From: Halorhodospira halophila
GTDB taxonomy: Bacteria; Pseudomonadota; Gammaproteobacteria; Nitrococcales; Halorhodospiraceae
DNA: 64,000 bases
NCBI RefSeq assembly: GCF_016653405.1
Contig: NZ_NHSN01000019.1
Location: 1-64,000, forward strand
Reading direction: 5' to 3'
Under the pieces are notes generated by a model. It saw nothing but the letters and a program-made list of their open reading frames with translations. It did no database searches and was not told where the DNA came from. Of this stretch, positions 51,897 through 60,554 are shown one piece after another. Position 1 is the first letter of the stretch, and each line of letters begins with the position of its first letter. The translations under genes and the position numbers were made by a program.

Positions 51897-52709
51897 ATGC
51901 GTGACGTGCCGGGACACACGCCCATAACGACTGCCTTCAAGGAGCTCTTCCGGCTGACCCTGGCCGGCAACCCGCAGGAGCTCGCAGAGGCACAACGCCT
52001 GCGCTACGACGTCTACTGCACTGAGCTGCAGTTCGATGCCCCCGAGAACTACCCCGATCAGCGGGAGACGGACGAGTTCGAAGACCAGTCCTGGCACTGC
52101 CTGCTTCGCTATGAGCCACCAGACCACCCGTCCCTGCACCGGATCGCCGGCCATGTCCGCATCGTCCACGTCGACGCCAACGCCACGCACCCGGAACTGC
52201 CCTTGGTCCACAACTGCCGCGATTCCCTCAACCCGGAGGATCCGGATCACCCGGCAGCCCACGACCCGGTGTCGATCTGCGAGATCTCGCGCCTGGCGGT
52301 GCACAGCGACTTCCGGAGACGCCACGGCGAAGGCAAATCCGCTTACGGCGACCTGGATGCACTGGCCGCGATCGAAAACCACCCACGGACCTTCCCGCTG
52401 GCCGCGGTGAGCCTGTTCATGGCGTCGGCGCGGATCGTTCAGCTCGCCGGCAAGGAACACGCCTACGCCATGATGGAGCCGCAACTCGCCCGTCACTCCG
52501 GCCGGCAAGGTCTGCATTTCCGGCAGATCGGCGAGACCCTCTACTACCATGGGCGCTGGCGTGCCCCCTTTCACATCCGCTTCTCCGAGGCCATTGAGAA
52601 CATCCAGCAGTCCGAACAACTGCTCTCGCCACTATTCCGCATGGCCACGAAGCAGATCCCGACGCTGCGCAGCTTCCAGCAGGCGTCGGCACTCGAAACC
52701 GAGCGGTAG
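51897..52709 (+). CDS. PEP-CTERM/exosortase-associated acyltransferase, copy 2
   Basis: 270 residues, AAGGAG seven bases upstream of the ATG. Family features: AQRLRYDVYCTELQFDAPENYPD, RETDEFEDQSWHCLLRY, AGHVRIVHVD and SICEISRLAVHSDFRRR. It is longer and more complete than copy 1 and resembles autoinducer-synthase-like acyltransferases of exosortase loci. It precedes the ThiF-like gene by 28 bp and is probably co-transcribed with it. The acyl donor and acceptor are unknown. Confidence 0.9.
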   Translation: MRDVPGHTPITTAFKELFRLTLAGNPQELAEAQRLRYDVYCTELQFDAPENYPDQRETDEFEDQSWHCLLRYEPPDHPSLHRIAGHVRIVHVDANATHPELPLVHNCRDSLNPEDPDHPAAHDPVSICEISRLAVHSDFRRRHGEGKSAYGDLDALAAIENHPRTFPLAAVSLFMASARIVQLAGKEHAYAMMEPQLARHSGRQGLHFRQIGETLYYHGRWRAPFHIRFSEAIENIQQSEQLLSPLFRMATKQIPTLRSFQQASALETER

Positions 52710-52737
52710 CCCAACGCGCACTGGAGAGGGGATCGCA

Positions 52738-53634
52738 TTGACGGAATTCGATTACGCCACTGCGTTCAAACGCACCATCGGCTGGGTCACCCCCGCCGAA
52801 CTCAACCGATTGCGCCAAGCCCGAGTCGCCATCGCCGGACTGGGAGGGGTCGGAGGCAGTCACCTACTCACGCTGGCGCGATTGGGCATCGGCGGTTTCA
52901 GCCTGTCAGACTACGATCAGTTTGAGCTGCACAACCTCAATCGACAGGCCGGCGCCACCATGGACAGCCTCGGCCGCTCAAAGCTTGATGTCCTCCAGGA
53001 ACAGGCCCTGGCCATCAACCCCGAGCTGTCCGTCGCCACCTTCCCTGGCGGCATTGACGCCGACAACGTAGACGCCTTTCTCGACGGCGCCGACGTCTAT
53101 GTCGATGGCCTTGACTTCTTCGCTTTCGAGACACGGCGACTGGTCTTCGCCCGGGCCGCCGCGCTCGGCATCCCGGCGGTGACCGCAGCACCGTTGGGGA
53201 TGGGCGTTGCCCTGCTAAGCTTCGACCCCGAGGGGTTGTCGTTCGATGACTACTTCGACCTGCGCAGCGGGCTCAGCGATGAGGAGCTTGCCGTGCGGTT
53301 CATGGTTGGACTTGCCCCGGCCCGGCTGCACATGCACTATCTGGCCGACCCTTCGGCGGTGGATCTCGCCGCGCAGCGGGGGCCGTCGACACCCATGGCC
53401 TGCGAGCTGTGTGCAGGGGTCATCGGTACCGAGGTGCTCAAGGTCGTTCTCAACCGCGGCCCGATTCGCTGGGCCCCGCACGGGCTCCATTTCGACGCCT
53501 ATACGCAGCGCATGGCCCGCACCTGGCGCCCGGGCGGCAACCGCAACCCCCTGCAGCGGCTGATGATCCGGATCGCCCTCCGGCGCCTGGCCGCCATGCG
53601 GAACGACCACCAAGCCGCTCAAGCTGGTCGCTGA
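52738..53634 (+). CDS. ThiF/E1-like adenylyltransferase domain protein
   Basis: 298 residues from TTG at 52738, with GGAGAGGGG upstream. The nucleotide-binding site reads VAIAGLGGVGGSHLL (residues 30-43), followed by LSDYDQFELHNLNRQ (56-70), where Asp58, Asn67 and Arg69 match E1 ATP- and Mg-binding residues. A late Cys-x-x-Cys (CELC) may hold zinc or act as a thiol site. E1-like enzymes adenylate a C-terminal carboxylate or a small-molecule carboxylate. No ubiquitin-like partner is visible. Between the acyltransferase and the exporter genes it may activate a carboxylate in the same pathway. Confidence 0.88.
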   Translation: MTEFDYATAFKRTIGWVTPAELNRLRQARVAIAGLGGVGGSHLLTLARLGIGGFSLSDYDQFELHNLNRQAGATMDSLGRSKLDVLQEQALAINPELSVATFPGGIDADNVDAFLDGADVYVDGLDFFAFETRRLVFARAAALGIPAVTAAPLGMGVALLSFDPEGLSFDDYFDLRSGLSDEELAVRFMVGLAPARLHMHYLADPSAVDLAAQRGPSTPMACELCAGVIGTEVLKVVLNRGPIRWAPHGLHFDAYTQRMARTWRPGGNRNPLQRLMIRIALRRLAAMRNDHQAAQAGR

Positions 53635-53646
53635 ATGGAGGATCCC

Positions 53647-54474
53647 ATGCCCCTATCGAAAGCCTGCTGGCCTTCGCATCGTATTCTGGCGGCCCTGCTG
53701 GGTGCTGCCATGCTTGCCCCTGCGGTGGCACTGGCGGACGAAGCCCCGAGCGGCGAGGAACTCGCCCAGGCCGTCTTCGACCGACCGGACGGCGACGATC
53801 TGGTCACCCGCGGCAGCATGACCCTCACGGGCGAACGTAGCCGGGACCGGGTTCGGGAGAGCTTCGAGTACCGACTCGATGGTGCCGATGGCGAGAGTTG
53901 GAGCCTGATCCGCTTCACCTCGCCGGCCAATATCGAGGACACGGCCCTGCTCGTCCACAATCACGCCGACGGCGAGAGTGACCAATGGCTTTACCTCCCG
54001 GCGGCCGATCGGGTTCGGCGTGTCAGTGGCGACAACCGCGGCTCGAGCTTCGTCCAGTCGGATCTGTACTTCGAAGACCTGGAAGACCGCCGCCCGGAGG
54101 AAGATGAACACCGGCTGATCGGCACGGACACCTACGGCGGCCGGGAGGTCTGGCTCTTGGAGAGCAAGCCGGTGGAGGCCGACAACTCCACCTACTCCAG
54201 ACGCCTGCGCTGGATCGATCCTGACACCCTGGTCGAGCTGCGCATCGACTTCTACCGCGGCGGCGAGGATCCGATCAAGCGGCTTGAGGTCCAGGAGCTG
54301 GAGAAGATCGACGGCTACTGGACCGTCACCCGCAGCACCATGAGCCACCTGGAGCAGGGCACCCAGACCGTCCTCGAAGTGGATGACACCCGTTATGACC
54401 AAGGCCTCCCGCAGGATCTGTTCACCAGTCGTGTCCTGTCGAACCCGAGCCGCGAGCGCCCCTTCCGGCCCTAA
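53647..54474 (+). CDS. LolA-like outer-membrane lipoprotein-sorting-type periplasmic protein
   Basis: 275 residues from the ATG at 53647, with GGAGG six bases upstream. A signal peptide is visible (RILAALLGAAMLAPAVALA). The mature part has the pattern of the LolA-like family often paired with RND exporters: SMTLTGERSRDRVRESFEYR, SLIRFTSPANIEDTALLVHN, DQWLYLPAADRVRRVSGDNRG, and QSDLYFEDLE. It probably ferries a lipid or hydrophobic molecule across the periplasm. It begins 12 bp after the ThiF-like gene and overlaps the next gene. Confidence 0.9.
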   Translation: MPLSKACWPSHRILAALLGAAMLAPAVALADEAPSGEELAQAVFDRPDGDDLVTRGSMTLTGERSRDRVRESFEYRLDGADGESWSLIRFTSPANIEDTALLVHNHADGESDQWLYLPAADRVRRVSGDNRGSSFVQSDLYFEDLEDRRPEEDEHRLIGTDTYGGREVWLLESKPVEADNSTYSRRLRWIDPDTLVELRIDFYRGGEDPIKRLEVQELEKIDGYWTVTRSTMSHLEQGTQTVLEVDDTRYDQGLPQDLFTSRVLSNPSRERPFRP

Positions 54475-55912
54475 CCCGGGCCGATGGCTGGTCGGATTGC
54501 TCGTCGTTGCACTCCTGGGGCCCACAAGCGCGGTCCAGGGGCAGACGCTGCGCTTCGATGCGCCGGAAGAGAACGCAGAGGCCAGTGACGCCGATGCCGA
54601 AGACACGGAAAGCGGCACGCGGCCGGCGCAAGGGCTGCTTGACGACTGGCGCTTTCGCTTGGAGAGCGGGCTGCTCGAGTTCGGCGCGCTGACCTCCGGC
54701 GACCGCCCGCAGGACTGGACTGCCCACGGCCGCAGTGTTCTGCGCGCCGACCGCTCCATCGGCACGCAGTGGGAAGTTCGCCTGGGCGCTCGCATCGACG
54801 CCTATGCACAGCAGGGTGGCGAATATCCCGCCGTCTCGACCGCCGAACTGGACTACGGGGAGAACTTCCTGCGCTACCGGGCCATGGACTGGCAGATGAC
54901 CCTGGGGACGCAGAAAATCCTCTGGGGCCGGGTGGATGAGACCCCGCCCACGGACCGCCTCAGCACCAAGGACCTCACCCGCTTCGCCCTGGATGAGCTC
55001 GCCGACCGTCGGCGTGCCAGCCCGGCTGCCCGGCTCGAGTATTTCCAGGGCCCCTGGAAGCTCGACCTCGTCGGGCTGATCGGCTTCCGTGAGGCCGAAT
55101 TGCCTGACGACGACAGCATCTGGCACCCGGTCGACCGTGAGGCTGGACGTCTGCTCGGACTCGACCCGGAGGCCGAACTCCCGAACGGAACGCCATTGAG
55201 CACACTGATCCAGAACGCCGACTTCGGGGACGCCCCCTCTGGCCGCGGCGGCGGCGGGCTGCGCATCAGCCGGGACGGCCAATCCGTGGACTTCGCCGCC
55301 ACGCTGCAGCGGGTGCGGCACTCGCAGCCGTACTACCGGCTCAGTGACGATAGCCAGGCAGAGTTGGGCGCACTCAACCCCAACGACCCCCTTCCCTCGG
55401 TCACTTTTGATGCCGAGCACCCCATGACCTGGGTGGTCGGCGGCGATCTCGGCTTTGTCACCGGCGGCTGGACCTGGCGCATCGAGGCGGCCTGGCTCAG
55501 CGATGTCCCCATCACCCGGGAGGAGGATTTTGCCTACGACAAGACCGAGGGCTTCGACTGGGTCATCGGCACCGAAGGCTTCCCCACCCCACGGGACGAT
55601 CTGCGCCTGACCGTCCAGCTGCTCGGCGAGCACCTTATAGACGCCGAAGATGCGCTAGATCCGGATGAGATCTATTACATCAACGGCGAGATCGAGGACT
55701 TCTTCCTGCGCAACGAGTGGCGAGCCCGCCTGCGCTTCTCGGCGGCGATCAACCGGCGCGACAACTACCTCAACCCCGAGCTGGCCTGGATCGCCGCCGA
55801 GCCAAATGAGCTGTTCTTCGGCGGGCACTGGATGGGCGGCGAGGACGACAGCCTGGGCGGCTTCTACCGGGATCGCCGACTGCTTGTCGCCGGATGGCGC
55901 GGCCAGTTTTAA
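54431..55912 (+). CDS. Outer-membrane beta-barrel protein of an RND-LolA export cluster
   Basis: 493 residues if GTG at 54431 is the start, which gives a plausible signal peptide (LVGLLVVALLGPTSAVQGQ). An ATG at 54395 is also possible. The frame overlaps the end of the LolA-like gene. The mature protein has an acidic linker, then repeated strand-like segments (WEVRLGARIDAY, WRIEAAWLSDVPI, WRARLRFSAAIN) and ends RRLLVAGWRGQF with a C-terminal Phe. This fits the barrel protein (DUF1302-like) found next to LolA-like and MMPL/RND genes. It would form the exit path or acceptor in the outer membrane. Confidence 0.78.
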   Translation: MSCRTRAASAPSGPNPGRWLVGLLVVALLGPTSAVQGQTLRFDAPEENAEASDADAEDTESGTRPAQGLLDDWRFRLESGLLEFGALTSGDRPQDWTAHGRSVLRADRSIGTQWEVRLGARIDAYAQQGGEYPAVSTAELDYGENFLRYRAMDWQMTLGTQKILWGRVDETPPTDRLSTKDLTRFALDELADRRRASPAARLEYFQGPWKLDLVGLIGFREAELPDDDSIWHPVDREAGRLLGLDPEAELPNGTPLSTLIQNADFGDAPSGRGGGGLRISRDGQSVDFAATLQRVRHSQPYYRLSDDSQAELGALNPNDPLPSVTFDAEHPMTWVVGGDLGFVTGGWTWRIEAAWLSDVPITREEDFAYDKTEGFDWVIGTEGFPTPRDDLRLTVQLLGEHLIDAEDALDPDEIYYINGEIEDFFLRNEWRARLRFSAAINRRDNYLNPELAWIAAEPNELFFGGHWMGGEDDSLGGFYRDRRLLVAGWRGQF

Positions 55913-55926
55913 AGGACACTGACGGC

Positions 55927-58182
55927 ATGCAATGGATGCTCCACCGCCCGCGGCTGGCCCTGATCCTCCTGGCCCTTCTGGTCCTGCTGCCCGGCCCCCT
56001 GCTGCTGCAGCTGCAGATCGACAACGCCCCAGAGAGTTATTTCCCGGAAGAGGCACCCGCCGTTGTCACGGATCAACAGGTCCGCGATATCTTCCCCCAG
56101 GAGCAGCTACTGGTGGCGCTCTTCGAGGGGGATGACCTCTTTGAAGCGGATTTCCTCGGCCGCCTGCACGCCCTGGTGGAGGACCTGGAGGCCGCACTCA
56201 CCGTCGAGCGTGTCCTCGCCCCCACCACCAACGACCACATCCGGGCCACGGTGGACGGTTTCGCCGTCGAGCGGCTGATCCGCGTCAACGAACTCGACGA
56301 ACGGACCGCCGAGCACTGGCGGGAGCGGGTGACCGGCGATACGTTCGCACCCGGCTTCCTGGTGGCCGAGGACGGCTCGGCGCTAGCCATCCTTGCCCGC
56401 CCCCACGCCCTGGAGGACAGCCTGCAGCGCCTGGAACTCGAGCAGCGCATGCGGGCGGGCATCAAAGAGCACGGGCTCGAGGCGCAATTGACCGCCATCG
56501 GCGGACACATCGCCCTGGACGTGGCGCAGCTCCAGTCCATGATCAACGACCTGATGCTACTGGTCCCCGGCACCCTGGGCATCGGCCTCCTGCTGCTGTG
56601 GTTCCTCTTCCGCCGCATCCTGGTCCTGATCCTGGCAGCGGCCACCATCAGCGCAGTCACCGGGGCCGCCATGGGCCTGCTGGTGCTGCTGGGCAAACCC
56701 TTTACCCTGATCACGGCCATCGTACCCCCGCTACTCACGGCGCTCACGGTCGCGATGCTGATGCACTTCTTCAACGCGGTGCTCCACCATGCCCGACGGG
56801 GCGCAGTGGGGCCGGACCGGGTGCGCGCTGCCCTCCGGGATGTGGCCCGCCCCACGCTATTCATGGCGCTGACCACGGCAGTGGGCCTGGCGTCGCTCAC
56901 TGTCAGTCCGATTCGTCCGATTGAGAGTTTCGGCTTGATCGCCGCCTTCGGCGTGGTCTTCGGGGCGCTGTGCGTGCTCTTCCTGATCCCGGCCCTGGTC
57001 CTGCGCTTCGACCGCGGCCCGTGGGTCAGGCGTCGCGGGGCGATGGCAGGACTGGACCGCTTCACCGCCACCACCGCCCGTTGGGCGGTGCGCCGACCCG
57101 GGGCCATCCTCGCGGTCACCGCCCTGGTCATCGTGGTCTCCATCCCCATGATCCGCCAGGTGGAGGTGGAGACCGACCTCTACGAATTCTTCGCCGACGA
57201 TCATCCGCTGACCCAGGCTACCCACCGGATCGAAGGACAGCTCTCCGGGGTCATGCCCCTGGAGGTCATCTTCAAGGGGCCGGACGTGGACAGCCTGCTC
57301 GACCCGAAGCGGCTGGAAGCCATGGCACAGGTCCAGGAGTGGCTCGACGAGCGACCGGAGGTGGACTACAGCCTCTCTCTGCCCGATCTGGTGGCCGAGA
57401 TGCACTGGGCCTTCCATGAAGAGGATCCGGACTACCGGCGCATCCCCGATAACGAGGCCCTGATCGCCCAGTACCTCTTCATCCACGACGGCCGCGACCT
57501 GTTCGATGTGGTGGACAGGGACTACAGCCAGGCGCGGCTGATGCTCAACCTGAACGCCACCGGGGCGCGGGAGCTCAATACCCTGATCGATGACCTGCGC
57601 GACCACCTGGCAGCAGAACCGCCGGCCGACCTGGAGTGGGACCTAACCGGCATGGGCCGGCTCTTCGCCGATCAGGAGCGGCTGCTGATCCAGGGGCAGC
57701 TGCACAGCCTGCTGGTGGTCGTGATCGCCATCTTCATATTGATGCTGATGATGTGGCGCTCGGCCACCGTAGCGGCCGCCAGCATGGTGCCCAACCTGGC
57801 CCCGATCCTGCTGATCTTCGCGCTTATGGGGCTGCTGGGTATATGGCTCGACATGGCCACCGCCATGATTGCCAGCGTGGCCGTCGGCATCGCCATCGAT
57901 GACACGATCCACTTCCTTCACGCCTATCGATCCCGACGGGCCCGGGGCGCGTCCACGGTGTGGGCGATCGCCCGCGCCTCCCGGCAGGCCGGACGGGCCA
58001 TTACCGCCACGACCATCATCCTGGTGGGGCAATTCCTGCTGGTCGGCACCTCGGGATTTCAGCCCACCCAGGCTTTCGGCCTGCTGACCGCCTTCGGGCT
58101 GGTGGTGGCGCTGATTGTCGACCTGGTGGTCCTCCCGGCCCTGCTAATGGCGACAAGAAGGCGTCAATTCCGAGGTATGTAG
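55927..58182 (+). CDS. RND superfamily (MMPL-type) transporter
   Basis: 751 residues from the ATG at 55927 (AAGGA upstream). Topology is RND-like: one N-terminal span (ALILLALLVLLPGPLLL), a periplasmic loop beginning DNAPESYFPEEAP, five spans, a second single span (ILAVTALVIVVSIPMI), another loop and five more spans. Repeated signature regions are PLLTALTVAMLMHFFN in the first half and GIAIDDTIHFLHAYR in the second. At about 750 residues it is shorter than drug-efflux pumps and like HpnN and other lipid exporters. The co-encoded LolA-like and barrel proteins support export of a lipid or acylated compound to the outer membrane. Confidence 0.93.
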   Translation: MQWMLHRPRLALILLALLVLLPGPLLLQLQIDNAPESYFPEEAPAVVTDQQVRDIFPQEQLLVALFEGDDLFEADFLGRLHALVEDLEAALTVERVLAPTTNDHIRATVDGFAVERLIRVNELDERTAEHWRERVTGDTFAPGFLVAEDGSALAILARPHALEDSLQRLELEQRMRAGIKEHGLEAQLTAIGGHIALDVAQLQSMINDLMLLVPGTLGIGLLLLWFLFRRILVLILAAATISAVTGAAMGLLVLLGKPFTLITAIVPPLLTALTVAMLMHFFNAVLHHARRGAVGPDRVRAALRDVARPTLFMALTTAVGLASLTVSPIRPIESFGLIAAFGVVFGALCVLFLIPALVLRFDRGPWVRRRGAMAGLDRFTATTARWAVRRPGAILAVTALVIVVSIPMIRQVEVETDLYEFFADDHPLTQATHRIEGQLSGVMPLEVIFKGPDVDSLLDPKRLEAMAQVQEWLDERPEVDYSLSLPDLVAEMHWAFHEEDPDYRRIPDNEALIAQYLFIHDGRDLFDVVDRDYSQARLMLNLNATGARELNTLIDDLRDHLAAEPPADLEWDLTGMGRLFADQERLLIQGQLHSLLVVVIAIFILMLMMWRSATVAAASMVPNLAPILLIFALMGLLGIWLDMATAMIASVAVGIAIDDTIHFLHAYRSRRARGASTVWAIARASRQAGRAITATTIILVGQFLLVGTSGFQPTQAFGLLTAFGLVVALIVDLVVLPALLMATRRRQFRGM

Positions 58183-58326
58183 AAAAAAGACCGCACACAG
58201 CTTGTGTCGAACAATCTACCATCTTCTGCAGCGACAGATTCGAGTCACCCGGCGGGAACCAACAACGCCCGGCTTTCCCCTTATTGGTCAACGCCTTCCA
58301 TAGCACCTTGGCTCTCAGGGGCTTTG

Positions 58327-58341
58327 TGGCACGTATCCTGC
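58327..58341 (+). promoter_or_regulatory. Sigma-54 promoter of the first PEP-CTERM gene
   Basis: TGGCACGTATCCTGC matches the consensus (TGGCACG, then GC). GG (58328-58329) and GC (58340-58341) are separated by the required 10 bases. The -12 box is CTGC instead of TTGC. Predicted start is near 58353, 35 bases before the ATG. Confidence 0.8.
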
Positions 58342-58387
58342 GATACCTGTGATGCGACGACCCACTGCATCACTAGAGGACACGACC

Positions 58388-59365
58388 ATGAACCGCCGCA
58401 ATGTTCTATGGATGGCGACCATCGGGGTTGGGCTGGCCGCCCCGACCGCCTGGGCCGGCCCCTTCATCATCGATGTGGGGACCGACTTCAGCGGCAATGA
58501 CCGCACTACCACCGAACCCATCCGAACCCTGGGGTTCAGCAATATCTACGCGACCTCCTTCTATCTTGGTGATCCGAATACCATCGGTACCACCATCATC
58601 GACACCAACATCCTCAGCGAGATGAACGGGCTCGGCTACAGCGCCGGGACGTACCCCGCTTTGGATGGCACCAGTCAAGTCACCCTGCGTGACCCCAACA
58701 TGGTTGCAGATCGCTCGATTTCCCGCCTTCAGTACGAGGATTCCGACACCTCCGGGATCAATGCCGGCAACCGCCACAGTGGAGAGAACTGGGCATCCCC
58801 GGACAACGAGGGCTGGGGGCTGACCTTTGATTACCGCATCGAGGGCCGCATCGTGGAAGGGCCCGGCGGCGACCCGGAGCCGTATTTCGACAGCGGGTAC
58901 TTCGACGTTTTCTATCAGAACGGTCCTTCTGAACAACGGACCCAGGTTCTCCGGATGGTGCTCGAGGACTCCGTGCTACAAGCGCCCAATCTGGATCTTC
59001 TGGGCATCCTCACCTACGAGGACTTCGATTCCGACAGCGCCCTGGTTCAGGACTTCTTCCTCGACACTGAAACCGGTCGCACCTTCTATGATCTGATCAC
59101 TGAGGGTGAGGTGATTTCCATCTCCTGGCGCCTGGATACCAACGTGGACCCGCCGCTGCCACTCGACTCCAATCTAGCGGACCTCTCCGCGGAGAACGGA
59201 GATATGGTGTTCGCCCGTCAGACGGAGCTGAGCGGCTCGGTCCGATACCAGGTCAACCAAGTTCCGGAACCGACGACCATCGGGCTTCTCGGACTGGGCC
59301 TTATGTGGCTGGCTTGGGTGATGGGGAAGGGGCGGAGGTCGAAGATGAATCTCCGCGCTAGTTGA
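58388..59365 (+). CDS. PEP-CTERM surface protein
   Basis: 325 residues from the ATG at 58388, with GAGGA seven bases upstream. A signal peptide is present (VLWMATIGVGLAAPTAWA, cleavage before GPF). The body is acidic and beta-rich without cysteine. The C-terminal sorting signal begins VPEPTTIGLLGLGLMW (PEP at 293-295), followed by a membrane span and the basic GKGRRSK. XrtA should cleave near the PEP motif. It shares several motifs with the next PEP-CTERM protein on the opposite strand. The tail after the basic cluster (MNLRAS) is slightly longer than usual. Confidence 0.95.
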   Translation: MNRRNVLWMATIGVGLAAPTAWAGPFIIDVGTDFSGNDRTTTEPIRTLGFSNIYATSFYLGDPNTIGTTIIDTNILSEMNGLGYSAGTYPALDGTSQVTLRDPNMVADRSISRLQYEDSDTSGINAGNRHSGENWASPDNEGWGLTFDYRIEGRIVEGPGGDPEPYFDSGYFDVFYQNGPSEQRTQVLRMVLEDSVLQAPNLDLLGILTYEDFDSDSALVQDFFLDTETGRTFYDLITEGEVISISWRLDTNVDPPLPLDSNLADLSAENGDMVFARQTELSGSVRYQVNQVPEPTTIGLLGLGLMWLAWVMGKGRRSKMNLRAS

Positions 59366-59374
59366 TACCACGCT

Positions 59375-59414
59375 CAAAAAACTACCGGGCAACCTCTAAA
59401 GGGTCGCCCGGTAG
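59375..59414 (-). terminator. Rho-independent terminator between convergent PEP-CTERM genes
   Basis: CTACCGGGC (59382-59390) and GCCCGGTAG (59406-59414) form a 9-bp stem. On the minus strand the stem is followed by TTTTTT (the A-run at 59376-59381), so it ends the minus-strand gene. On the plus strand there is no T-run, but the hairpin may still help terminate the convergent gene. Confidence 0.85.
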
Positions 59415-59446
59415 CCCGTCAGAAGTAGCAGGTTGGATTTGACTTA

Positions 59447-60343
59447 TCAGACCTGATCAGCGTCCCGGCGACGATAGCCGACCGTTAGCCCGATTCCGGC
59501 GAGCCCGAGTCCAAGCAACGCCAAGGTTGCAGGCTCGGGCACATTGACGCGCGCCGTCATGTTCAACTCATTACGCACGTAAGAGACAAAGTCACTATCT
59601 CGATCCACATCGATTTCACCCGAGTCTGATATCTCGTCAGGATCTCTGTTGGTGTCAGCTCTCAGTGAGAGGGGAATCTCCATACCGAGCAAAGTTCCCC
59701 AAGTCTCTCCGCTACCGATGTCGCGAAAAACCGGAAGGCCTTCCTCTTCGATGACCTCGGTGATTTCCGCATTAACGACCAGGTTCCCGGGCTCTCCGCT
59801 CCCCGAGGTAACAGCAGCATCCAGGATACGAGTCTCGTTTTCCCCGTCATGGTAGTTCAGGCCGATAGAACCGGTATCAAAATTGATACCGACGGGATCC
59901 TCCGGGTCACCAAAGACCATCCCCTCAAAGTTGAAATCGAGTGTCAACCCCCAGAAGGCGATTTCTTCGCCGTTAACCTCAAACGTATCTCCCCACTCAG
60001 TGGCATTACCACTGAACCCAGTCGCATCCTGCTCAGCCCGGGTGGTGTCCTCGTCCCAGCTGATCGAGCGATCTGACAAGGTCGGCGTTGTCAAGCCAAG
60101 TAACTCCAAGGTGTCGGCGTCATTGGTCGCCCGCACCCCCCGGACGTCAACGCCGTCAGTAGTCCCCAGAACATCCGTAAACAGGGACGTCTCGAACACG
60201 TTGCTTTCACCGAACACGCCCCGCTCGATGACGCCGTCGTTGAACTCCATCTGGAAAGGCCCCGCCAGAACCGCTGCCGGTGCAGCCATAAGCCCGACGG
60301 CCAACCCTTTGATGACCTGCTTGCCTACCTGTTTCCTAGCCAT
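59447..60343 (-). CDS. PEP-CTERM surface protein
   Basis: 298 residues. Signal peptide GLAVGLMAAPAAVLA, then GPFQMEFNDG. The C-terminal sorting signal is VPEPATLALLGLGLAG (PEP at 269-271), followed by a span and YRRRDADQV. It shares DRSIS, a WGLTxDxxxEG motif, FD(S/T)G and an R-x-DTN-x-DP motif with the plus-strand PEP-CTERM protein, so the two are paralogues. Codon use is less GC-rich than in the surrounding operons. It has its own sigma-54 promoter and terminator, so it is a single-gene unit, probably highly expressed when PrsR is active. Confidence 0.95.
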   Translation of the reverse strand: MARKQVGKQVIKGLAVGLMAAPAAVLAGPFQMEFNDGVIERGVFGESNVFETSLFTDVLGTTDGVDVRGVRATNDADTLELLGLTTPTLSDRSISWDEDTTRAEQDATGFSGNATEWGDTFEVNGEEIAFWGLTLDFNFEGMVFGDPEDPVGINFDTGSIGLNYHDGENETRILDAAVTSGSGEPGNLVVNAEITEVIEEEGLPVFRDIGSGETWGTLLGMEIPLSLRADTNRDPDEISDSGEIDVDRDSDFVSYVRNELNMTARVNVPEPATLALLGLGLAGIGLTVGYRRRDADQV

Positions 60344-60390
60344 TTCGCTTGCCCCTTACGTGATGTTCGCTTGGCCACACCGCTTATCAA

Positions 60391-60405
60391 GCAAGCGACA
60401 TGCCA
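60391..60405 (-). promoter_or_regulatory. Sigma-54 promoter of the second PEP-CTERM gene
   Basis: Read on the minus strand, TGGCATGTCGCTTGC followed by T is a near-perfect sigma-54 site: GG (60404-60403) and GC (60392-60391) are 10 bases apart, and the -12 box is TTGCT. Predicted start is near 60379, about 35 bases before the ATG. Confidence 0.88.
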
Positions 60406-60554
60406 GAAAGCGCGCCTAAAAACTAACTTCTTGTTTAAAAGGAGATTTTTTTAACTTTCCGGCGGCGTCCACAACACACACACCCAACCACACGGACCCC
60501 ATGTAAAAAGAACTGACACCGTCTGCCCAAAGGGTTGTTGCCGCCACCACCAGC

